From Palaemon carinicauda (lineage: Eukaryota > Arthropoda > Malacostraca > Decapoda > Palaemonidae): a stretch of DNA of 64,000 nucleotides. Of this stretch, positions 19,819 through 29,043 are shown one piece after another. The stretch is from NCBI RefSeq assembly GCF_036898095.1, contig NC_090735.1:4396602-4460601 (forward strand), read 5' to 3'. Under the pieces are notes generated by a model that worked only from the letters and a program-made list of their open reading frames with translations, was not told where the DNA came from and made no database searches. Each line of letters begins with the position of its first letter. The first letter of the stretch is position 1. Both the position numbers and the translations under genes were made by a program.

Positions 19819-21877
19819 CTGCCACCTTCTTCAGACAGCAGTGGGAGCCAGACTCAAGAACTACTGGCAGTCCTGGGAGAACAGGGGCGCAGATGCACAA
19901 TCTGTGAAGTTGCTCAGAGAGGGGTACAAGATCCCATTCTTGCGCAAGCCCCCTCTAGCAACGACTCCCATCGACCTCTCTCCCAGGTACAGAGAGGAGG
20001 ACAAGAGACTAGCTTTGAAGCAAGAGGTGTCTCTCTTACTAGAAAAGGGAGCGGTAGTCAAAGTCCGGGACCATCAATCCCCGGGCTTCTACAACCGTCT
20101 CTTCTTAGTGGTAAAGAAGACAGGAGGGTGGAGACCGGTGCTAGACGTCAGTGCTCTGAATGTCTTTGTCACCAAGCAGACGTTCGCCATGGAGACGACA
20201 AAGTCTGTTCTAGCAGCGGTCAGGAAGGAAGACTGGATGGTCTCTTTAGACCTCAAGGACGCTTACTTTCACGTCCCCATCCACCCAGATTCCCAACCTT
20301 TTCTAAGGTTCGTTTACGGGAAGGTTGTCTACCAATTTCAAGCCCTGTGCTTTGGCCTAAGCACGGCGCCTCTTGTCTTTACGAAACTGATGAGGAATAT
20401 TGCCAAATTCCTGCATTTAGCAGACATCAGAGCCTCCCTCTATTTGGACGACTGGCTTTTAAGAGCTTCGTCCAGTCGTCGCTGTCTGGAGAATCTAAAG
20501 TGGACTCTAGATCTGACCAAGGAATTGGGTCTCCTGGTCAATATGGAAAAGTCCCAACTGGTCCCATCCCAAACTATAGTGTACCTGGGGATGGAGATTC
20601 AGAGTCAAGCTTTTCGGGCTTTTCCGTCGGCCCCCAGAATAAGTCAAGCCCAAGGATGCATCCAGAACATGCTAACGAAGGACCGATGTTCAGTCAGACA
20701 GTGGATGAGTCTGATAGGGACGCTTTCATCACTGGACCAGTTCATTGCGTTAGGGAGACTGCACCTCCGTCCCCTTCAATTTCACCTGGCTGTTCACTGG
20801 AGAAAGGACAAGACGCTAGAAGCGGTCTCGATCCCTATTTCCGAGAAGATGAAGTCATCACTGACCTGGTGGAAGAACAACATCAACCTCAGAGAGGGTC
20901 TGCCCCTGACTGTTCAGACCCCCAACCACGTTCTCTTCTCGGACGCATCGGACATGGGCTGGGGTGCGACATTAGACGGTCGGGAATGCTCGGGCACCTG
21001 GAACTCGGAGCAAAGAGCGTTACATATCAACTGCAAGGAGCTACTGGCAGTTCATCTGGCCTTGAAAAGCTTCAAGTCCCTCCTTCTAGGCAAGGTAGTG
21101 GAGGTGAACTCCGACAACACCACAGCCTTGGCGTACATCTCCAAGCAAGGAGGGACCCATTCTTTGAAGTTGTACGAGATTGCAAGGGACCTCCTTATCT
21201 GGTCAAGAGATCTAAACCTGTCTCTAGTAACGAGGTTCATTCAAGGCAACATGAATGTCATGGCGGACCGCCTCAGTCGGAAGGGTCAAATCATCCCAAC
21301 AGAATGGACCCTTTACAAGAATGTATGCAAGAGACTTTGGGCCACATGGGGCCAACCTACCATAGATCTCTTTGCAACCTCAATGACCAAGAGGCTCCCA
21401 AATTATTGCTCGCCAATCCCGGACCCAGCAGCAGTTCATATAGATGCCTTTCTTCTGGATTGGTCCCATCTAGACCTTTATGCATTCCCCCCGTTCAAGA
21501 TTGTCAACAAGGTACTGCAGAAGTTCGCCTCTCACGAAGGGACAAGGTTGACGTTGGTTGCTCCCCTCTGGCCCGCGAGAGAATGGTTCACCGAGGTACT
21601 GCAATGGCTAGTGGACGTTCCCAGAACTCTTCCACTAAGAGTGGACCTTCTACGTCAGCCACACGTAAAGAAGGTACACCCAAGCCTCCACGCTCTTCGT
21701 CTGACTGCCTTCAGACTATCGAAAGACTCTCGAGAGCTAGAGGCTTTTCGAAGGAGGCAGCCAGGGCGATTGCTAGAGCAAGGAGGACATCCACTCTTAG
21801 AGTCTACCAGTCGAAGTGGGAAGTCTTCCGAAGTTGGTGCAAGTCGGTATCAGTATCCTCAACCAGTACCTCTGTAA
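19637..21877 (+). CDS. pol: D3 pol: reverse transcriptase, RNase H, DAM-like methylase
   Basis: Open frame in +1 relative to gag; its left limit is a stop just upstream and there is no early ATG. The ATG used in D2 is followed here by ACC TAG, so independent initiation is unlikely. Recognisable sequence starts near the gag stop. RT: 'GGWRPVLDVSALN', motif A 'SLDLKDAYFHV' (residue ~201), 'LCFGLSTAPLVFTK', 'YLDD' (~269). RNase H: 'LFSDASDMGWGA' (~432), 'NCKELLAVH' (~464), 'VNSDNTTALAY' (~490), 'VMADRLSR' (~540), giving the D-E-D-D set. DAM-like domain: 'PTIDLFATSMTKRLPNY' (~574) and 'LYAFPPFKIV' (~613). The product would copy RNA to DNA; the methylase-like domain's role in DIRS elements is unknown. 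The last ~290 nt overlap YR. Confidence 0.9.
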   Translation: MRHLHAKPPLCLPCLDPGWILQRQDLFRPFVAEPPAEEVLVPKGNVGARRKVPSSLEAESDCHLLQTAVGARLKNYWQSWENRGADAQSVKLLREGYKIPFLRKPPLATTPIDLSPRYREEDKRLALKQEVSLLLEKGAVVKVRDHQSPGFYNRLFLVVKKTGGWRPVLDVSALNVFVTKQTFAMETTKSVLAAVRKEDWMVSLDLKDAYFHVPIHPDSQPFLRFVYGKVVYQFQALCFGLSTAPLVFTKLMRNIAKFLHLADIRASLYLDDWLLRASSSRRCLENLKWTLDLTKELGLLVNMEKSQLVPSQTIVYLGMEIQSQAFRAFPSAPRISQAQGCIQNMLTKDRCSVRQWMSLIGTLSSLDQFIALGRLHLRPLQFHLAVHWRKDKTLEAVSIPISEKMKSSLTWWKNNINLREGLPLTVQTPNHVLFSDASDMGWGATLDGRECSGTWNSEQRALHINCKELLAVHLALKSFKSLLLGKVVEVNSDNTTALAYISKQGGTHSLKLYEIARDLLIWSRDLNLSLVTRFIQGNMNVMADRLSRKGQIIPTEWTLYKNVCKRLWATWGQPTIDLFATSMTKRLPNYCSPIPDPAAVHIDAFLLDWSHLDLYAFPPFKIVNKVLQKFASHEGTRLTLVAPLWPAREWFTEVLQWLVDVPRTLPLRVDLLRQPHVKKVHPSLHALRLTAFRLSKDSRELEAFRRRQPGRLLEQGGHPLLESTSRSGKSSEVGASRYQYPQPVPL

Positions 21878-22776
21878 CTCAAATAGCTGACTTCCTTTTA
21901 TATCTGAGGAAGGAAAGATCTCTTTCAGCTCCCACGATCAAGGGTTACAGAAGCATGTTGGCAGCAGTCTTCCGTCACAGAGGCTTAGATCTTTCCAACA
22001 ACAAAGATCTACAGGACCTCCTTAAGTCTTTTGAGACCTCGAAGGAGCGTCGTTTGGCCACACCAGGTTGGAATTTAGACGTGGTACTAAGATTCCTTAT
22101 GTCAGAAAGGTTCGAGCCGCTACAATCAGCCTCCTTTAAAGATCTCACTTTAAAGACTCTTTTCCTCGTCTGCTTAGCTACAGCTAAAAGAGTCAGTGAG
22201 ATACACGCCTTCAGCAGGAACATTGGATTTTCATCTGAAACGGCTACATGTTCTTTGCAGCTTGGTTTTCTAGCCAAAAACGAACTACCTTCTCGTCCTT
22301 GGCCGAAATCGTTCGATATTCCAAGCCTTTCTAATTTGGTTGGAAATGAACTAGAAAGAGTCTTGTGCCCTGTTAGAGCTCTTAAGTTCTATTTAAAACG
22401 AACTAAACCTTTACGAGGACAGTCAGAAGCTTTATGGTGTGCTATTAAGAAACCTTCTTTACCTATGTCGAAGAATGCAGTTTCCTATTATATTAGACTG
22501 TTGATACGAGAAGCTCATTCCCATCTGAATGAGGAAGACCATGCTTTGCTGAAGGTAAGGACACATGAAGTTAGAGCTGTCGCAACTTCAGTGGCCTTCA
22601 AACAAAACAGATCTCTGCAGAGTATAATGGACGCAACCTATTGGAGAAGCAAGTCAGTGTTCGCGTCTTTTTATCTTAAAGATGTCCAGTCTCTTTACGA
22701 GAACTGCTACACCCTGGGACCATTCGTAGCAGCGAGTGCAGTAGTGGGTGAGGGCTCAACCACTACATTCCCCTAA
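21583..22776 (+). CDS. yr: D3 tyrosine recombinase, 397 aa from ATG 21583
   Basis: Start chosen as the in-frame ATG conserved with D2 (another lies at 21604). The frame is open far upstream without a stop, back to 19819. N-terminal core-binding part includes 'SRARGFSKEAARAIARARRT' and 'TQIADFLLYLRKERSLS'. The catalytic domain has Arg in 'LATAKRVSEIHAF', His-x-x-Arg in 'RTHEVRAVATSVAF', Trp in 'DATYWRSKSVF' and the Tyr nucleophile in 'FASFYLKDVQ'. Length and motif order match DIRS recombinases, which integrate circular DNA by strand exchange at very short identity. Followed by a ~400-bp 3' region and then the complementary region. Confidence 0.9.
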   Translation: MVHRGTAMASGRSQNSSTKSGPSTSATRKEGTPKPPRSSSDCLQTIERLSRARGFSKEAARAIARARRTSTLRVYQSKWEVFRSWCKSVSVSSTSTSVTQIADFLLYLRKERSLSAPTIKGYRSMLAAVFRHRGLDLSNNKDLQDLLKSFETSKERRLATPGWNLDVVLRFLMSERFEPLQSASFKDLTLKTLFLVCLATAKRVSEIHAFSRNIGFSSETATCSLQLGFLAKNELPSRPWPKSFDIPSLSNLVGNELERVLCPVRALKFYLKRTKPLRGQSEALWCAIKKPSLPMSKNAVSYYIRLLIREAHSHLNEEDHALLKVRTHEVRAVATSVAFKQNRSLQSIMDATYWRSKSVFASFYLKDVQSLYENCYTLGPFVAASAVVGEGSTTTFP

Positions 22777-23184
22777 TTCCATAACCTTTTTTAATCTTTC
22801 TCTTGAAATGTTTTTTATTGTTGTTTTTGGGTTGTCCGGAAGGCTAAGAAGCCTTTCGCATCCTGGTTGATTTGGCGGGTGGTCAAATTCTTTTCTTGAG
22901 AAGCGCCTAGATTAGAGGTTTTGATGAGGTCCTTTAGTATGGGTTGCAACCCTTGATACTTCAGCTCCTAGGAGTCGCACAGCATCCTATGAGGATCGCG
23001 AGGCTCAGTAAGGAAGACGTACTTAAAAAGGCAGAGTAATTGTTCAAGTCGACTTCCTTACCAGGTACTTATTTATTTTATGTTTGTTATTTTGAATAAC
23101 TGCTAAAATGAAATACAAAATACTTAGCTCTTAATAATGTAAACATGTAATGCTGGTCTCTACCCACCCCCCTGGGTGTGAATC

Positions 23185-23278
23185 AGCTTATATGATCACC
23201 GGCTAAGTTTAATATTGAAAAATGTTATTTTTATTAATAAAATAAATTTTTGAATATACTTACCCGGTGATCATATAT
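23185..23278 (+). repeat. D3 internal complementary region
   Basis: Restates the D3 left tip (including its private GGCTAAG variant) and the D3 right tip ('TTATTAATAAAA' version) as reverse complements. Confidence 0.9.
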
Positions 23279-23325
23279 TAAAGGACCCTCCCTTCCTCCC
23301 CAATAGAGACCCAGTGGACCGAGGA

Positions 23326-23484
23326 GAAAATTGGTTCTGTGTTTACATGGAGTACTTGAGTACCTGCTCGACAGATGGCGCTGTTGATGTACACCCCCAC
23401 CTGTATAGCGATCGCTGGCGTATTTTGTCCTTAGGTTTTTCTGTCGGGCAGCAGAGCTGACAGCTTATATGATCACCGGGTAAG
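23326..23484 (-). repeat. D3 right inverted terminal repeat
   Basis: Inverted copy of 14916-15075. The outer tip runs on to 23521. Confidence 0.88.
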
Positions 23485-23521
23485 TATATTCAAAAATTTA
23501 TTTTATTAATAAAAATAACAT

Positions 23522-24139
23522 ATTTCTAAATCTCTGGAGAGTTAAAAGGTTTGTTAAATCAATAGCAAGCAAGAACTAGTTCTTATTAATGGTAATAATT
23601 TCTTCCATTGGTTTCTTGTGATATTCACCCTAAGGATACCAGTACAGTATATACTTGCTTTTCTTCTCTGGGACTCTCATTATTAGTTGTAAATATTTTA
23701 AAGAAAATCATGTAAACATTTATGATCTTCCCATATCAATATAAAATATTTTCCTTCATACTTGGATATGCAACTTTTTACAAGGCTTTTCTAAATTTAC
23801 GATTATACATACATATACCAAGGCACTTCCCCCAATTTTGGGGGTAGCCGACATCAACAATGAAACAAAAACAAAAAAAGGGGACCTCTACTCTCTATGT
23901 TCCTCCCAGCCTAACAAGGGACTCAACCGAGTTCAGCTGGTACTGCTAGGGTGCCACAGCCCACTAATTATGCTTATTTAAAAAAAAAAGAAAAAGGCCA
24001 CTCTACATGACAGATTGGAAAGGGCCAGTATGGTTACAGGAGATTTTAGATTTTTCCTTGACTTATTTTTGTGAAGGGGTGATACAGCCTAGTGTAAAAG
24101 TATCTCCTTACAGTAAATTCTGATATCCTGTGTGGTTGT
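23522..24139. other. AT-rich spacer with a non-LTR retrotransposon 3' tail
   Basis: At about 23815-23970, on the minus strand, lies the 3' end of the same non-LTR family seen at 45711-46315: 'GGCACTTCCCCCAATTTTGG', 'CTCCCAGCCTAACAAGGGAC' and 'GTTCAGCTGGTACTGCTAGG' are shared in inverse orientation. Only untranslated sequence remains. Nothing else recognised. Confidence 0.7.
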
Positions 24140-24925
24140 TCTTAGGTCTGTTGAGTTACTTTGGGTACTTTCTCTATAAAGTTGTTTGTGAGCAATTCAT
24201 ATTTACAGAATTTTTTTCTGACAATCTTGTTTTAAAGATATATTTTCAGTCACTTCAAGGTATAAAGGGCTTTCTTTAATGTTCAGGTTTTTTGGGGACA
24301 CTTTCTGTTTGAAAATATCTCGGAATGTCCCCTTGTTTTATGAATTTTCTCTGGCCAAAGATATTGGGTAATTCCTTGTTTTACCAAGCTTTTGTGATTA
24401 TCATCTGTAGCTCTGATTTGCTTAAAACTTGCATAGCACTCCTTGGTCTATGGAGTTATTTGAACTCCTTAGTCTCGGATTGTGGAGAAATTCAGGTTCT
24501 ACATGAATTTTTTTTTTAAAGTTATTTGGGATACTCATAAGTCTGTAGTAATCTTCAAATCCTTTATCTATGGAGTTATACGAGGAATTTCTTGATTCAA
24601 TAAGCTATCTGGGGCACTTATTTGGATACCAGTTTTGAGTATTCCTTACTTTGCAGAATTTTTTGTTGTACACACTTGTTTACTCAGGACACCACTTTAT
24701 CTACGGAATTATTGGGGCCTTATTCCTTTGTCCATTCAGTTATTTATGACCCTTCTTGTTCTTGGAAGTTATTCTGGAAATTTTCATCTTTAGTGTTATT
24801 TAAAACACTCTTATTGGGTTGTCTTTGGCACTCATATTGCCTATGCAATTATTTAGTGCAATCCTTTGTGTATGGAGTTATCCACTACACACCTTGGTTT
24901 AAGGAGCTATTTTGAGCACTCATTG
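24140..24925. repeat. Highly degenerate minisatellite, period about 26-30 bp
   Basis: The motif 'TATGGAGTTATTTGGGGCAC', in degraded form, recurs near 24155, 24180, 24455, 24521, 24574, 24604, 24656, 24706, 24738, 24768, 24795, 24847, 24876 and 24905. Spacings fall near 27-32 or about twice that. The consensus is mine by eye. Open frames across the region are not convincing genes. Confidence 0.6.
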
Positions 24926-25421
24926 TGAGGATTGATTATTTCATGTCACATATTATTTTCTTGCCTTTATTCAAGTAATTCCTAGTTTCATATTTTTTTC
25001 TATCACTCTTGTTTTCAAGAGTTCCAGTTTTCCTGTCAATCTTAGAGCTTCACAGTTATGTGACATTGCTCTGTGAATGGATATCTAGTTGACAAAATTT
25101 TTGTAATTGTTGGTTTTGAAATTTATAGACATTTCTAATAATTTTGCCTTTGCTTTGAGGGGTTATATTTAAAAGAGAACTTTTGTATCAATGTTATTCA
25201 AGGTATATTGCTCACATGTAGCACCTAAGTTTTTCTTCCTATGCTATCTACCAAACGATTATAAAACTGGAGAGAGATTTGCTTCATCCCATTTTGTTTC
25301 TTAGATAAGAAAATATGAAGTGCATAATATTTTGCAAATTGCATGTGTATTGCTAAGGAAAAACCATGCACAAATTAAATTTTGCTTTCCTTTTATTAAA
25401 GATAATGTATTACCCTTTTAC

Positions 25422-25424
<3 letters not shown>
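24926..25424. other. AT-rich sequence, nothing recognised
   Basis: No repeat, gene or RNA structure that I can support. Confidence 0.5.
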
Positions 25425-25501
<77 letters not shown>

Positions 25502-25543
25502 TGCGAGAAATTAATGTGTAAGTATAAGAGAAATAGAGAACAT

Positions 25544-25630
<87 letters not shown>

Positions 25631-25678
25631 AGTTTGCGAGAAATTAATGTGTAAGTATAAGAGAAATAGAGAACATGG
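25425..25678. repeat. Duplicated (TC)n plus 46-bp unit
   Basis: Two long TC runs (25425-25497 and 25545-25627) are each followed by the same ~46-bp sequence beginning 'GTTTGCGAGAAATTAATGTG' and ending 'AGAGAACATG'. The compound unit has therefore been tandemly duplicated. Confidence 0.9.
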
Positions 25679-26275
25679 GATGAAATAGTGAAATGAGGTA
25701 GAGTCCAGCACATTAGATATTGTGAATAAAAGTATACTCAAAGTAAATATTAATGATGTTAAGGTTATAAGTTTAGATTGATGTTATAGATTCAACAGAA
25801 ACCAGTATTTTTTACAGTGTTAATGTGTAGGTAAATAGAAATAAGCTATGGAAGGTATTAAAGTCAACTCCCTAAAACTCTTATTTATGAATCACTAACT
25901 GCAGACCTATTGCATGAAATAAAAGAATCTAAATGGTGTGACTGTTGACTTATATTAGAAAAGATCTCTGGTTAATTAGGAATCTCTGGCTAATTAGGAA
26001 CTTTAAAATGCAATCCCAGAAACCAGCTAATTACTGATAAACCTCAGCAGGGAATTGCATAGCTAGGTGAAAAATTTCTTGGGTTGATAAAACCTTAGTG
26101 TAAAGTGCTTGTTTAGGTAAAGATAGGGAGAAGAGCTTGGAATATTAGGGTTGTGTAGATAACACTGGATTTGTGATTATGTATAAAGTGTATGGGATAT
26201 ACACTTGATGCCTTTTAATGGTCACTCCAATTTAGGGAAGCTCCTTTAATTTCCAGGCACTTGAGCAATGTAGTA

Positions 26276-26356
<81 letters not shown>

Positions 26357-27958
26357 AGGGCTACATGAATATACCTTGAAGAATAGCATGCTAATAGTTA
26401 AAAGTAATGGGAGACCTAGTTCACGTTTTCTAATAAGGATGAATTATGAAGTTCTCTTTTATACTAATCTGATGCTCACATCCAATTTCAGAACTCACAC
26501 TCACCATCCTTGATCCTTCCTTATCCCAAATTTGGAAATGTTATAAAAAAAAAAAACAGACACTCGCCTCATATGGCTGATGTGTTTCCCAATGCCCCCC
26601 TCCTCTTTAACCATCAGCATTTGCCATTTTATTCCTCACCACAAAAGGGGCTAAGGAGTCCATGAAGTAGATTCTGATCCTAACTAGAGTAATAACTTGT
26701 TCTTTTAGACTGTTATTTTATTTTCCATGTACAAGATTTGTTCATTCTTTTACTGGTGTTTTGAGAGTTGTAGTACAATGTGTTAATTTGAATATATTGA
26801 ACTTGTCAAAGGCCGACGGCCTGTGCTGGTAAACATGTTGGGCTTTAGTCTGCTTATTGATCCAGCTGTCTTGTCTGTGCTGTTTTTATCCTGACAGCAA
26901 AGTCATGACAAATGATACCTATGTTATGTCATTATTAATTTGCTCAAAAGTCTCAAATTCTTTCAAGTTTGTAATAGGTTGTCAGATTTTAGAATTTTGT
27001 AAAATCAAATATTTCACAATGTTTTAAGAAGCTTGCATTGTAGGAGGTTATTATGTCAAATGTACAGGTTTTAGTACTATCATTTTAATTTCTAGAACAG
27101 TTGTATGCACTTGATTCAATGACTAAAACATTAAATTTGTTATGAACTATGTAATGTAAGCAGTGTGAAGTCTATCTAATGTAAAAGGATTGTGATTCAA
27201 TGTATTCCAGACATGTTTATGCTCTTTTTGAAGTTAATGTGTAATCAGTGGTAACTGTTATTTCCATATTTGTCGTAAAAACTTCAAGTTCAAGTATGAC
27301 TCAAATGTTAAATATTAATGATAAGTGTACTTAACGTAAGTGTTTCAAGGAATTTGGTAAGAGGGTCATTTTGAAGTCGCATTTCAGAGCTTTTTATTAT
27401 GGCGAGATTCCTGTGCTCTCTGAAAAGGTGCACAGCTCGGTTCATAAACTCCATGTTGTTTCTTGACTCGTGTTGTTTGTGTATATGACATAAAGAAGGG
27501 ATAAACTACACTTTAATCATTTTTAGAAATGTGTAATAAGTTCTTGAATATGTTATCGTTGACGTGATAGTTGTCCAGATGTGTGTGTGTGTGTGTTTGT
27601 GTTGTTTAAAGGGTGGGAAAATATTTAGTATGAAGAATAGGTTTATAAATAATTGACAAAGAATCTCATCAGGTTTGTGTTTTAACTGCAAAGTTTCCTA
27701 GATATATCAAGATTTTTTTGTTTCCTTACATTGGTCAAGGTATGAAAGCTACATTTCCATAAAATTAATTTGTTTACTCATCCTCATAAACTGTTTTAAA
27801 AATACATTGATTTCTGGGTAGGTTTTTTGGGGGGTGTTAATGCAATACTGATGTGCAGAAATAGTCCTGTCTTCAAATAGTATCCATCCTTGAGGAAAAT
27901 TCATAATATTGTAAGAGACATATTAGGTATTTTGCTTAATTAACAATATTTAGAATAT
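25679..27958. other. AT-rich spacer with microsatellites
   Basis: Contains a (CT)n run at 26281-26354 and a short (GT)n at 27580-27597. No gene recognised. Confidence 0.55.
26281..26354. repeat. (CT)n microsatellite
   Basis: Uninterrupted CT dinucleotide run of about 74 bases. Confidence 0.98.
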
Positions 27959-28303
27959 CGTACTCAAAAAAGTTAGTTGATGCCCTAAATATAGATAATT
28001 CATAATCCGCTTTACTCGTACTCAAAAAAGTTCGTTGATGTCCTAATATAGATAATTCATAATCCGCTTTACTCGTACTCTAAAAAGTTCGTTGATGTCC
28101 TAATATAGATAATTCATAATCCGCTTTACTCGTACTCAAAAAAGTTTGTTGATGTCCTAATATAGATAATTCATAATCCGCTTTACTCGTACTCAAAAAA
28201 GTTCGTTGATGTCCTAATATAGATAATTCATAATCCGCTTTACTCGTACTCAAAAAAGTTCGTTGATGTCCTAATATAGATAATTCATAATCCGCTTTAC
28301 TCC
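27959..28303. repeat. 57-bp tandem array, six copies
   Basis: 'CGTACTCAAAAAAGTTCGTT' starts units at 27959, 28017, 28074, 28131, 28188 and 28245. Spacing is 58 once, then exactly 57. Units differ by only a few substitutions; the first is the most divergent. Confidence 0.95.
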
Positions 28304-28976
28304 TTTTTTTAATTCCTTAACTGTTTATGGTTTGATATCTTGAAAAGGTCATAAATTGTAAGATTATTAGTTAATACACTGGAGCGTGGCCAAGTCCATA
28401 CCTGACATTTTTTGTATAGACTTATTAGTCTTTGTTCATTTGTTTTATTGCCTGGACTTTTAGCCATTTCTTCATTTAATTCATTAGATAACTGTTATAA
28501 ATTTATCTTATTGAAACTAATATGATCTTTGACTAAAATTTTAAAGATTAGAATAATTCACACTCAGAATATTGCTAGTTATCAAATTAATAACAAACTT
28601 TACTCATTATCGTTATGAGAAACTTAAAAATCATCATATTGAAAGAGGGAACAATTTAAAATGTTACATTACAACATTAAAGGTTATACCTTTAGATGTC
28701 TCTTTAGTTTGCAAAATCCAGAAGTATCAACTACTGACTTTATAAGTAATTTTTGTATTCACACCCTTTGAGAATACCATTGGTTTAATTGTTTGCTCTT
28801 AAGGGAGGGGTCACTTGGACTAGAGCAGTTTTGAGTATTAAATTGAGAATTATAAGATTAGATTAAAAAATGATTGAAGGAGCTGCTCAAGTAATAAAAG
28901 TAAAATATGGGAAATTGGATATTGTATAATCTAGCTACCTTAGCGTTACATATTTGTAATAGGGTAACTCATAAGT

Positions 28977-28978
<2 letters not shown>
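28304..28978. other. AT-rich sequence, nothing recognised
   Basis: No gene or repeat family seen. Confidence 0.5.

Positions 28979-29041
<63 letters not shown>
28979..29041. repeat. (CT)n microsatellite
   Basis: Uninterrupted CT run of about 62 bases. Confidence 0.98.

Positions 29042-29043
<2 letters not shown>

Larger units (their letters stand above)
14901..23521 (+). mobile_element. D3: DIRS element with all coding frames open, leader split by a Tigger-like insertion
   Basis: Same family as D2. Inverted terminal repeats lie at 14916-15075 and 23326-23484, and the complementary region at 23185-23278. Coding frames gag 17392-19818, pol to 21877 and YR to 22776 are uninterrupted and carry all catalytic motifs I can check. 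The 2,108-bp insertion at 15109-17216 lies in the 5' leader between the left repeat and gag, and duplicates a TA. Without it the element is about 6.5 kb. D2 at 6.15 kb is shorter mainly by its 345-bp deletion. Confidence 0.92.

Noticed and set aside
14901..23521. D2 and D3 as a segmental duplication
   Set aside because: Flanking sequences outside the element ends are unrelated, so they are independent insertions of one family.
25396..25741. Arg-Glu and Leu-Ser repeat proteins
   Set aside because: Translation of (TC)n/(GA)n microsatellites.
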